This document shows positions 50,407 through 58,767 of a stretch of DNA of 64,000 nucleotides, one piece after another. The notes under the pieces are model-generated. The model ran no database searches and had not been told where the DNA came from. It saw only the letters and a list, made by a program, of their open reading frames with translations. Location of the stretch: the NCBI GenBank assembly GCA_017461235.1, contig JAFTYU010000004.1, positions 1 through 64,000 on the forward strand, read 5' to 3'. Source of the DNA: Clostridia bacterium. Its GTDB lineage: Bacteria > Bacillota > Clostridia > Oscillospirales > Acutalibacteraceae. The number at the start of each line of letters is the position of its first letter. Within the stretch, counting starts at the first letter, position 1. A program made the position numbers and the translations under genes.

Positions 50407-51281
50407 TAATCGAAAACACAAACATTGAGTATGTAGAACACATTAAAAACTCTGTTTTTGATATTCCTAAAAGTGGGAATTATATAGTGCGTTCAAACAA
50501 TCAATTGGTCTGGATTGAAGATTTTAAGACGAGAGAAATACTTATTCATAAAAAGTACAGGTCCCATATAATAAATAGTATTACACCTGATGAAAAGTAC
50601 GGATTGTTTACTGCCGAAGGTGAAACAGAGCTTGTTGTCTTGTCATTACCGGATTTAGTCAAGGTTAATAGTATTTCTGTAGACTATTGTCCTGAGCTAA
50701 CTTTTATTTCCAATAATGAAGTTATGTATTATCAATTTACAAAACCACACCCGAATCGTGATTTGAAAATTTGGAATTTCAAGACCAATAAAATTGAAAC
50801 CATATACTCCTCTGTGTCAGGTGGCGGTTTTTTTGAAATGGATAAGTTTATTCGTTTAGAGGATGATGAGAACGCAAAAAAACACAAACTCATCGTATTT
50901 AATGGTAGAGAATCAAACTCATTCGATATCAATAAATGGTGGTGCAGTTATGATGATTTTTCACAATTAAACGGAACAAAGTTGTTGTGTACACCACGGA
51001 AAAACGGTGGAAAAACTGCGTATTTATGCGATGTTGAAAAGCAAACGTATGAAATTATATCCGAAAAAAATCTTTCAGGTTTAAGGTGGATAACAAAAGA
51101 TTTCTTTTGGTTTGAGGAGCATTGCTATAAATTTCAATTCTATTCAGGTATTATGGATTTATCAGGCAATGTTCTTTGGATAACCAAAGGTGGATATCAC
51201 TTAAGGAAATTAACCAATGACAACTATTTTTATGTAAATTATTGCGGTGATAGTTTTTTGTTCAAAATATTGGATGAATAA
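50403..51281 (+). CDS. Putative immunity protein, beta-propeller-like (cassette 5)
   Basis: A 292-residue paralogue of the gene at 45120. Long blocks are identical (FKTREILIHKKYR, SITPDEKYGLFTAEGETELV, NKWWCSYDDFSQLNGTKLLC, GIMDLSGNVLWITKG) with clusters of changes between them. The ATG overlaps the stop of the tip fragment (ATGA) behind GGAG. The variable clusters may reflect matched change with the diverged end of the tip at 50203. The DNA after its stop is also the same as after 45998, so the unit was duplicated with its flanking element. Confidence 0.75.
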   Translation: MIIENTNIEYVEHIKNSVFDIPKSGNYIVRSNNQLVWIEDFKTREILIHKKYRSHIINSITPDEKYGLFTAEGETELVVLSLPDLVKVNSISVDYCPELTFISNNEVMYYQFTKPHPNRDLKIWNFKTNKIETIYSSVSGGGFFEMDKFIRLEDDENAKKHKLIVFNGRESNSFDINKWWCSYDDFSQLNGTKLLCTPRKNGGKTAYLCDVEKQTYEIISEKNLSGLRWITKDFFWFEEHCYKFQFYSGIMDLSGNVLWITKGGYHLRKLTNDNYFYVNYCGDSFLFKILDE

Positions 51282-51300
51282 GACAGCGGGATAATATACC

Positions 51301-51425
51301 AATCAGGGGACGGTTCTATGATTGAGCCATAAACCCTTATAAATCAAGGTTTTGCTCTTTAGAATTTAAAATCAAGGGCGGTTTTCGTTGGGAAACCATC
51401 CAATAACAGAACCGCTCCCCTGATT
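51301..51425. repeat. Inverted-repeat element, copy E (full)
   Basis: About 125 bases with the cleanest terminal arms, AATCAGGGG-a-CGGTTCT and AGAACCG-ct-CCCCTGATT, followed by a T run. In this position it can also act as a terminator. Confidence 0.85.
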
Positions 51426-51509
51426 TTTTTCTGATTTTCCCTTGTCCTGTTAAATATGGTATGTTAAAATGAAAATACTAATTTGAATAACATTTTGGAG
51501 GATAACACA

Positions 51510-51924
51510 ATGAGTAAAACTGATGATGCTATTTTTAAAAGAGCTTGATGCAAAATTTAACGATTTATTCGGTGATATTGAAGGTGTTGGTGAAGTATCA
51601 GATAACACCCTTACAGAGATGTTGCTGGATGACAATGCAGGTGGCTCGTCAGAGAGTTTGTTAAAAAACATTGTTTTAACCGATGAAAAAGGAAATGATG
51701 TTACATTTGAATTTCTTGATTTAATTAAATATAACAATGAAGAATATGTGGTGTTTCTACCTGAGGAGGAATCAGACGAAGCAGGTGAAGTTATTATTCT
51801 TAAAATTGAAACTTCTGACGATGGGGGCGAAACTTATGTAAGTGTAGATGATGAGGCAGCGCTTACAATTGTTTTTGAGATCTTTAAAGAGAGAAATAAG
51901 GATGTTTTTAATTTTGTCGATTAA
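51510..51924 (+). pseudogene. DUF1292 family protein, probable one-base frameshift near the start
   Basis: The conserved part (KNIVLTDEKGNDVTFEFLDLIKYNNEEYVVFLPEEESDEAGEVIILKIE) is a DUF1292 domain, a small acidic protein family of Firmicutes of unknown function. TTTTGGAGG stands before an ATG at 51510, but that frame (MSKTDDAIFKRA) stops after 12 codons. The domain is read one base later, from an ATG at 51523 without a binding site. One extra base in TTTTTAAAA (about 51532-51540) explains it: removing one A joins MSKTDDAIFK to ELDAKFNDLFGD. It may be a true mutation, a sequencing error in a homopolymer, or phase variation. The gene could still be made weakly from 51523. Confidence 0.65.
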
Positions 51925-52016
51925 TTATTGAAAATAAGACAAGGGATGGTTCTGCGTTTCAGTCTTAATGCTAAAAAATCTCTTTATAATCAACAGTTTT
52001 TAATTTAATACAAAAA

Positions 52017-52055
52017 ACAACCGTTTCGAGGTGTTTCCCCGAAACGGTTGGCTTT
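52017..52055. terminator. Terminator between the DUF1292 gene and sialidase
   Basis: AACCGTTTCG / CGAAACGGTT stem (52019-52028 with 52040-52049) with T-rich flank. It can serve both converging genes. Confidence 0.75.
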
Positions 52056-53528
52056 TTATTTCCTTGTTTTATTATAAATTTTAGATTTGATTCTGTTTAT
52101 AAATGAAAGCTTACCGTCGTCATGTGTTTTTAAGTCTTCTATTGTGAAAGCGGCAACGGATAACTCGAATTTATTGCTTTCATAAAGGTCAATTATATTG
52201 CCGTCGGCGGTTTCGGTAAGACATGAATAAACAAAACTGAAAGGGTTGAGACCGGTTGTTACATTTTTGCGGTATTTCCATTCGACAACATTGTTTTCAT
52301 CATAAAGACCGATTTTTATAACCCCGCATTTTCGGATTTTTGCCGAAGGGTAAGAGATAACAATCGCATCTTTACCGTCAACCTTTTTGCTGTAATTTAT
52401 AACGGAAAACTGACAGTTTGAGCAGTATGCAAGGTCTTGGTCAAGCGTGTATTTTCCCCAGGTTTCACCATAATCTGCAGAATCACAATAGCTGATGTAT
52501 CCCGCGGTATTTCGTGAATACATTCTCAGAATGTTATTATTGAGTAAAACAAACTGTGTTTCTGAGCTTTTTCCGGCGTTGCCAACCTTGTTGGCTTTTT
52601 CCGAACGGTGCCAGGTTTCGCCGTCATCGGTGTAGATAACGCTTGTATATTCCTTGCCGTCATTGTTATCGTAAACGGCAAAAATAACTCTCGTTTTTCC
52701 ATTCTTTTCAATACAGATGCCTCTGCCGGGGGCAAAACCCGTGAACCCCTTTGAATTAACTTCGGTATTCACTATTTTGCCGTCAGACCAGGTTTCACCG
52801 CCGTCTGTGCTCTTTTTTACCCAGAGATAGTATGTGGGATAAATCTTTATGGGCGCGTAGGCGTAAAAGATGTTTGCAACGATTTCTTTATCACTCAGAG
52901 AGCCGTCTTTTTTCATTTGTTTTATCATAAACGGTGAAAGATTCTCGCCGTTTTTCTGATATATGTTGTAATCCTTATCAACAAAATAATCATTGTAAAG
53001 AGTGTTGTCCGCAAACTTAAGAACGGGTGCAAATCCGTTTTCAAATTCACCTACATAGTATGGGTATGTTTCTTTATTGAGTTTTGTGCTTTCGGCCTTG
53101 TTGGGTGTTGTTTTGTCGCAAAGAGCAAGCTTTCCGTCAATATATCCGTTCTCTTTGCCGTATGTGCCTGCACTCCAAAGACCCATATATGCAGGACAGG
53201 CGTCGCAAACGTGATAAACTGTTCCGTCTGAGCTTTCAACTATCGCTGAGTCAATGAATGACGCAGATGTTGCAACGGCTTTGTGATGGTCGATGTCTTC
53301 CATATCGTCAAAATGGTTGATGAATTTGACATCTGACCAACTTTTGCCGTTGTTATCGGAATAACGCACGGCAGTTTCAATATTTGCAGGGTCATCGGAG
53401 CCGCCGCCGTAACGGATATCCGTACAAGCAATGATTCTGCCGCTTTTTAAGGTGTACATAGCAGGTATTCTGAAAAGCTTAGTGTTTGCCGTACCGGGAG
53501 CATAAGGGTTTGTTATGGTTTGTATCAT
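52056..53528 (-). CDS. Exo-sialidase / BNR-repeat glycosidase (GH33-like)
   Basis: A 490-residue beta-propeller glycosidase, most likely removing terminal sialic acid. It has the arginine-triad RIP motif near the start (TKLFRIPAMYTLKSGRIIACTDIRYGGGSDDP) and several Asp boxes (SDNNGKSW, STDGGETW, TDDGETW, SADYGETW). No signal peptide or membrane segment is visible, so it should act inside the cell, on imported oligosaccharides. That is unusual for sialidases, which are mostly secreted. GAGGTG precedes the ATG. It lies 15 bases after the alpha-mannosidase gene in the same operon, which suggests joint breakdown of host-type glycans. Some BNR proteins act on other substrates, so sialic acid is likely but not certain. 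Confidence 0.8.
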   Translation of the reverse strand: MIQTITNPYAPGTANTKLFRIPAMYTLKSGRIIACTDIRYGGGSDDPANIETAVRYSDNNGKSWSDVKFINHFDDMEDIDHHKAVATSASFIDSAIVESSDGTVYHVCDACPAYMGLWSAGTYGKENGYIDGKLALCDKTTPNKAESTKLNKETYPYYVGEFENGFAPVLKFADNTLYNDYFVDKDYNIYQKNGENLSPFMIKQMKKDGSLSDKEIVANIFYAYAPIKIYPTYYLWVKKSTDGGETWSDGKIVNTEVNSKGFTGFAPGRGICIEKNGKTRVIFAVYDNNDGKEYTSVIYTDDGETWHRSEKANKVGNAGKSSETQFVLLNNNILRMYSRNTAGYISYCDSADYGETWGKYTLDQDLAYCSNCQFSVINYSKKVDGKDAIVISYPSAKIRKCGVIKIGLYDENNVVEWKYRKNVTTGLNPFSFVYSCLTETADGNIIDLYESNKFELSVAAFTIEDLKTHDDGKLSFINRIKSKIYNKTRK

Positions 53529-53543
53529 AATTACACCTCTTGA

Positions 53544-56500
53544 TTATTTTACGAGTCTGAAGGTTTTAACTTCAAAGGGTTTTATATTGAAGATGAGTTT
53601 GTTATCGGAGCAAGCAAATTCGCCTTCATTTTCTTCCATAAGGTTACATTCGTAAACCTTTGAGAAGGGGAGATTTACCGTGAGTGTTCTGTCACCGCGT
53701 ACGCGGCGGCTCTCATAAACTCGCAATATAATTCCGTTACCGTCCTGAGCCTGTTTTACCGCGTCTATTATAATATCGTCATTATCGCAGTTGATAAAGC
53801 TGTAGCAGTCGGGCAGCTTGCCTTCGTGAGCATTCGTTAGTGTAGCCTTTAAGGGAAGGTTGAGCTCAAAGGCTTCTTTTACGGTACCGCCTGTCTGCCA
53901 TGTGCCTGCGTGAGGATAATAGGCATACGTGAATGTGTGCATACCCAAATCGCCTTTTCTGTCCGGGCAGGTAGGAGCACGCAGAAGTGTTATTCTCATA
54001 CGGCTGTCAAGTATATCATAGCCATACTTGCAGTCATTGAGAATGCTTACGCCGTAATCACCTTCGGAAAGGTCTGCCCATTTGTGGGCACATTGCTCGT
54101 AGCGCGCAGCATCAAAGGGTGAGTTGCGGTGAGTTGGACGTTTAATTGCACCGTGAGCGGCTTCAAAAGTAGCTTCGTTATTAAGAATATTAACGTCAAA
54201 GGCTGCTTTCATAACCTTGTCGCGCTCCTGCCAGTCAATCTCTGTTTCAAATAAAACTTTTCTGCTGTCGGCATAAAGAATGATGTTCTGTGTAATAGTT
54301 GATTTATTGAATTTTCTTGTAACTTTAAGCACCGCGCGAAGAGGTGAACGCTCCGTGATTTCGATGCTTTCTGCTTTGCGGAGCTCCCATTTTTTCTTTT
54401 CATAGTTTTGCTCAAGGTTCCAAGCAGTTTCGTGAACGCATTTATCAATAAATACGGAAATAAGATTACCTTCACCATCAAGAGTTTCACGGTTGTTTTC
54501 TTTATCAAATATTGATGTAAGAATGCCGTTTTCGTCATATTCTACGCGCAGAAGCTTATTTTCAATTACGCCGTCACCGATATGTACGTTTTCGGCATCT
54601 TTTGCAGTTGCGTAGGGGAAAAATTTGTATCCCATGGCAGGAACGTTTTCTGCAATAAATTCGGTGTATTCTTCACCGTTTTTTGTAAAGCTTCTGCAAA
54701 GAGAGTCAAAGGATTTGTTGCCCTTTACCGTAACGGGAGCGGTAACTGTGTGCGAAAGGAAGTTCCACACAATAATACCGGTTTCTGTTACGTTGATATC
54801 CGGGATAATTGCATCAAGGGCGCTGTTGAACATTTCGTTACCTTCGTTTTCAAGCTTCTTGAAATCAGGTCTGCAATCCTCCATGGCTTCGTGGATGGAT
54901 GTACCGGGAAGAATATCGTGGAACTGGTTTTTAAGAAGCAAAAGCCATAAGTTCTGCATTCTCTCTTTATCGTAGCCTTTACCGAAAACACCTGCCATTT
55001 CAATCCTTGAAAGTAAGAATTCATTCTTGCGGTTTCTTTTTTTAATGAATCCCTGGCTTGTATATGTGCCGCGGTGGTTTTCATAATATAATTCGTCATT
55101 ATATACGGGGAGTTCGTCGCGGATTTTTTCTGCTTCCGCAAAGAATTCCTGCGGGTGCCCCATTCTTGCAGAAGGAAGTCCGGGGAAATTTTTGAGCCTT
55201 TTGGCATTTTCCAGCATTCTGTAGGTGCTTCCTCCGCCGCCGTCACCGTAGCCGAACATACCGAAGGCGGTTTTCATAGAGCCTTTTAAATCACATTCAT
55301 CAGCAGATTCAACAAGGTAGGCAGGGTCATAATCTCCCTGATAGTGAGTTCTCTGGTTAAATGCAAGTATCTCGGAACCGTCTGCGCCCTTCCATTTGAA
55401 AAGAGTGTGCGGAAAACGGTTGGTATCCTGATTACGAAGTTTTGAAGTGATAAAATACTTCATACCGCTCTTTTTGATAATCTGAGGCAAAGCATGTGAA
55501 AAGCCGAAACAGTCGGGGAGCCAGTATGTATCCGATGAAACACCGAATTCTTTAAGGAAAAACTCTCTGCCGTAAAGGAGTTGTCTTATCATACTTTCGC
55601 CTGATGCCACGTTTGTATCACATTCAACCCAGGTGTTACCGACAATGTTCCATTGCACGTTTTTAACTTTTTCCTTGATTCTTTCGTAAAGCTCGGGGTT
55701 GTTATTCTTTATCCAATGGTAAACAATCGCCTGACTCTGTGTGAAGGTGAACTCGGGATAGTGGTCCATAAGGGCTAAATTGTTGGCAAAAGTACGTGAC
55801 GTTTTGCGTTCTGTTTCCTGAACGCGCCAGAGCCACGCAATGTCAAGGTGACTATGACCGTCCATAATAACCTCGAACTGAGGTGTGTGCTTTATTTTAG
55901 CAAGTTCGGTATCAAAATATTCGCAAGCCTCGGCAATAGATTTTCTTGTGTCTGAATCATCAAAATTAAAGTCAACAAGGTGTAGAGAATCATCAAGAAC
56001 TTTGTAAACCGCCTCGCGGATATAAGCATCTTTTATGTATTTTAAAGCATCCCAAGCCATAACGCAGTTGAGATAGAATTTTTCGCAGATTTCATCAATG
56101 CAGGCGAAGTTTGCAAATTTTAATTTGTATTCCATTTCTTTTTTGCCTGCCATGGCATCGTTGCAGAAAGATGCGGAGTCAACAACTGCTTCGAGTTCGA
56201 TATCCATCGGCTCACCGAATTTTAAAAATTTATCGTTCATTACAACAGTTTCGCGTGCAACCCAACCGCTGTTTTCACGGGATGAAACGGAGTTGGCAAT
56301 TTTACCGTCGATTTTAACCATGATTTCACCGCCGAAATCAAGGTTGAGATAAATCTTCTTGCCCTTGAAGCTTTCGGGTAGAGTGCACTGAGTTTTGAAA
56401 ATTCTTGCGCAGTCATATCTTGCAAACCAATGCTCGCCGAGTTTTTTTGTTTCTGCGGTTTCGGGAAAAAATTCATACTTGCCCTCACCAAGATAATTGC

Positions 56501-56603
56501 CGTCATAAGAGATCCATTCAGGCATAGAAACGCTGTCGGTTTCACAGTATTTTTTTAATTGCTCCAGCATATCGAATAAAACGTGTTCTTTTGGGGTTCG
56601 CAT
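53544..56603 (-). CDS. Alpha-mannosidase, GH38
   Basis: A 1019-residue cytosolic glycoside hydrolase that removes alpha-linked mannose. The GH38 catalytic domain starts with the zinc His/Asp in DGHSHLDIAWLWRVQETERKTSRTF and has the later nucleophile region (YWLPDCFGFSHALPQII) and TDKG-type downstream motifs. The helical middle domain (FHDILPGTSIHEAMED) and the long C-terminal beta-sandwich complete the family layout. No signal peptide is present. AGGAGA picks the ATG at 56603 over one at 56621. It is the first gene of the operon with the intracellular sialidase, from a promoter at 56636-56665. Confidence 0.93.
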   Translation of the reverse strand: MRTPKEHVLFDMLEQLKKYCETDSVSMPEWISYDGNYLGEGKYEFFPETAETKKLGEHWFARYDCARIFKTQCTLPESFKGKKIYLNLDFGGEIMVKIDGKIANSVSSRENSGWVARETVVMNDKFLKFGEPMDIELEAVVDSASFCNDAMAGKKEMEYKLKFANFACIDEICEKFYLNCVMAWDALKYIKDAYIREAVYKVLDDSLHLVDFNFDDSDTRKSIAEACEYFDTELAKIKHTPQFEVIMDGHSHLDIAWLWRVQETERKTSRTFANNLALMDHYPEFTFTQSQAIVYHWIKNNNPELYERIKEKVKNVQWNIVGNTWVECDTNVASGESMIRQLLYGREFFLKEFGVSSDTYWLPDCFGFSHALPQIIKKSGMKYFITSKLRNQDTNRFPHTLFKWKGADGSEILAFNQRTHYQGDYDPAYLVESADECDLKGSMKTAFGMFGYGDGGGGSTYRMLENAKRLKNFPGLPSARMGHPQEFFAEAEKIRDELPVYNDELYYENHRGTYTSQGFIKKRNRKNEFLLSRIEMAGVFGKGYDKERMQNLWLLLLKNQFHDILPGTSIHEAMEDCRPDFKKLENEGNEMFNSALDAIIPDINVTETGIIVWNFLSHTVTAPVTVKGNKSFDSLCRSFTKNGEEYTEFIAENVPAMGYKFFPYATAKDAENVHIGDGVIENKLLRVEYDENGILTSIFDKENNRETLDGEGNLISVFIDKCVHETAWNLEQNYEKKKWELRKAESIEITERSPLRAVLKVTRKFNKSTITQNIILYADSRKVLFETEIDWQERDKVMKAAFDVNILNNEATFEAAHGAIKRPTHRNSPFDAARYEQCAHKWADLSEGDYGVSILNDCKYGYDILDSRMRITLLRAPTCPDRKGDLGMHTFTYAYYPHAGTWQTGGTVKEAFELNLPLKATLTNAHEGKLPDCYSFINCDNDDIIIDAVKQAQDGNGIILRVYESRRVRGDRTLTVNLPFSKVYECNLMEENEGEFACSDNKLIFNIKPFEVKTFRLVK

Positions 56604-56635
56604 AATGATTCTCCTAATCATAGAATATTTATTTT

Positions 56636-56665
56636 AATATAGCACAATTAAAATGCGATTATCAA
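56636..56665 (-). promoter_or_regulatory. Promoter of the mannosidase-sialidase operon
   Basis: Minus strand TTGATA (complement of 56660-56665), an 18-base spacer and TATATT (complement of 56636-56641). Confidence 0.6.
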
Positions 56666-56790
56666 GAAGAAAAACGTATATTTGAAAGTTTTTATTATTA
56701 TATAATAAAGTTGTTGTATTGTCTTTTAATTTAAGATGTTCCGTGGTATAATATTATGAATATTGATTTAAAAGGAGGGCGGAAAGTTTT

Positions 56791-58755
56791 ATGGATAAAT
56801 TCAAGCTTGTTTCACCATATAAGCCCACAGGGGACCAACCCGAAGCAATTAAAACGCTCGTTGACGGCGTCAACAAAGGTTATGATGAACAAACTCTTTT
56901 AGGTGTAACCGGTTCGGGTAAAACCTTTACGATGGCTAACGTTATAGCCCAACTTAACCGCCCCACTCTCGTTCTTGCCCATAATAAAACACTTGCTGCA
57001 CAGCTCTGCTCTGAGTTTAAAGAGTTTTTTCCTGAAAATGCGGTTGAATATTTTGTATCTTATTACGACTACTATCAGCCTGAAGCATATATTCCTTCAA
57101 CGGATACCTATATTGAAAAGGATAGTGCTGTAAATGACGAAATAGATAAATTGCGCCATTCCTCAACATCGGCACTCTCTGAAAGGCGCGATGTTATAAT
57201 TGTTGCCAGCGTATCCTGTATTTACACTCTGGGCGATCCTATTGACTACCGCAGTATGGTTATTTCTCTGCGTACGGGTATGCAGAAGGACAGGGACGAG
57301 CTTATAAAAAAACTTGTGGAAATTCAATACGAACGCAACGATGTCAGTTTCACGCGAAATAAGTTCAGAGTAAAAGGGGACACCGTTGAGATTTTTCCCG
57401 TTTATTCTTCGGAAAGTGCGTACAGAGTTGAGTTTTTCGGGGACGAGATTGACAGAATTTCCGAAATTCATCCCCTTACGGGTGAGGTTAAATGCACTCT
57501 TTCTCACGTTGCCGTTTATCCGGCATCACACTACGTTGTTGAGCCTGATAAAATGGAAAAGGCACTTGAAAATATTTATAATGAAATGGAGCAACGGGTG
57601 GAGGAGTTTAAATCTCAAGGTAAACTTTTAGAAGCTCAACGTATTCAGCAAATAACACTTTATGATATAGAAATGCTCCGTGAAACAGGCTTCTGCAAGG
57701 GTATTGAAAACTATTCCCGTGTTATGTCGGGCAGGGAGCCCGGCTCTGCACCCTTTACATTGCTGGACTATTTTCCCGATGATTTTGTTTTGTTCGTTGA
57801 CGAATCTCACGTAACGCTTCCCCAGGTGCGTGGTATGTTCGGCGGTGACCGTTCGAGAAAAGAAAGTCTTGTTAACTTCGGGTTCAGGCTTCCTTCTGCA
57901 TTCGATAACCGCCCGTTGAAATTTGATGAGTTTTACAAAAAAACTCATCAGAAAATATTTGTCAGCGCAACTCCGGGTGAACTCGAAAAAGAAAAAAGCT
58001 CGCAGATTGCGGAGCAGGTTATAAGGCCCACGGGTCTTCTTGATCCCGAAATAAGCGTAAGACCTACCGAAGGTCAGATTGATGACCTTATATCCGAAAT
58101 AAATATGCGAGTTGCCAAGGAAGAAAGAGTTCTTGTTACAACTCTCACACGCAAAATGGCGGAAGACTTAACAGATTATCTCACCGATTACGGCATAAAA
58201 GTGCGTTATATGCATTTTGATGTTGATACCATTGAACGTATGGAGCTTATACGTGACTTGCGTTTAGGTGAATTTGACGTTCTCGTAGGTATAAACCTTC
58301 TGCGTGAAGGTCTTGATATACCCGAAGTGTCCCTTGTTGCAATTCTCGATGCGGATAAGGAAGGCTTTTTAAGAAGTGAAACCTCGCTTATACAAACGGT
58401 AGGCAGAGCGGCAAGAAACGCCAACGGTCAGGTAATTATGTATGCCGATGAAGTCACGGGCTCTATGGAAAGGGCAATTACGGAAACTTACCGCCGTCGT
58501 GAAAAGCAAATGAAATATAATGAAGAACACGGTATTGTTCCCGAAACCATAAAGAAGGATGTGCGTGAAATTCTGGAGATAAGCTCCAAGGATAATATTC
58601 AGGAGCGCGTAGCAAAGCGCAGACTTTCCGAAAAGGAAAAGAATGAGCTTATTGATGCTCTTACAAAAGAAATGAAAGCCGCCGCTAAACTGCTTGAATT
58701 TGAACACGCAGCATATCTTAGAGATAAAATACAAAAAATCAAAGACGGAAAATAA
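56791..58755 (+). CDS. uvrB: Excinuclease ABC subunit B
   Basis: DNA-damage verifying helicase-like subunit of nucleotide excision repair. The 654 residues include Walker [11 protein letters not shown], the beta-hairpin region [25 protein letters not shown]-type DESH, helicase motifs near [14 protein letters not shown] and [20 protein letters not shown], and the C-terminal UVR domain ([28 protein letters not shown]) that contacts UvrC. AAAAGGAGGG precedes the ATG. A TATAAT at 56747-56752 is the likely -10. No LexA box could be found, although uvrBA is usually SOS-controlled. uvrA follows after 12 bases. Confidence 0.97.
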   Translation: MDKFKLVSPYKPTGDQPEAIKTLVDGVNKGYDEQTLLGVTGSGKTFTMANVIAQLNRPTLVLAHNKTLAAQLCSEFKEFFPENAVEYFVSYYDYYQPEAYIPSTDTYIEKDSAVNDEIDKLRHSSTSALSERRDVIIVASVSCIYTLGDPIDYRSMVISLRTGMQKDRDELIKKLVEIQYERNDVSFTRNKFRVKGDTVEIFPVYSSESAYRVEFFGDEIDRISEIHPLTGEVKCTLSHVAVYPASHYVVEPDKMEKALENIYNEMEQRVEEFKSQGKLLEAQRIQQITLYDIEMLRETGFCKGIENYSRVMSGREPGSAPFTLLDYFPDDFVLFVDESHVTLPQVRGMFGGDRSRKESLVNFGFRLPSAFDNRPLKFDEFYKKTHQKIFVSATPGELEKEKSSQIAEQVIRPTGLLDPEISVRPTEGQIDDLISEINMRVAKEERVLVTTLTRKMAEDLTDYLTDYGIKVRYMHFDVDTIERMELIRDLRLGEFDVLVGINLLREGLDIPEVSLVAILDADKEGFLRSETSLIQTVGRAARNANGQVIMYADEVTGSMERAITETYRRREKQMKYNEEHGIVPETIKKDVREILEISSKDNIQERVAKRRLSEKEKNELIDALTKEMKAAAKLLEFEHAAYLRDKIQKIKDGK

Positions 58756-58767
58756 AAAAGGATTTTT

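Noticed and set aside
51933-51965. Sixth copy of the Rhs inverted-repeat element (ACAAGGGATGGTTCTGCG)
   Set aside because: Only a dozen bases resemble the left arm and the rest does not match.
56725-56750. LexA box upstream of uvrB
   Set aside because: Only a GTTC half site is present, with no GAAC partner at the right distance.
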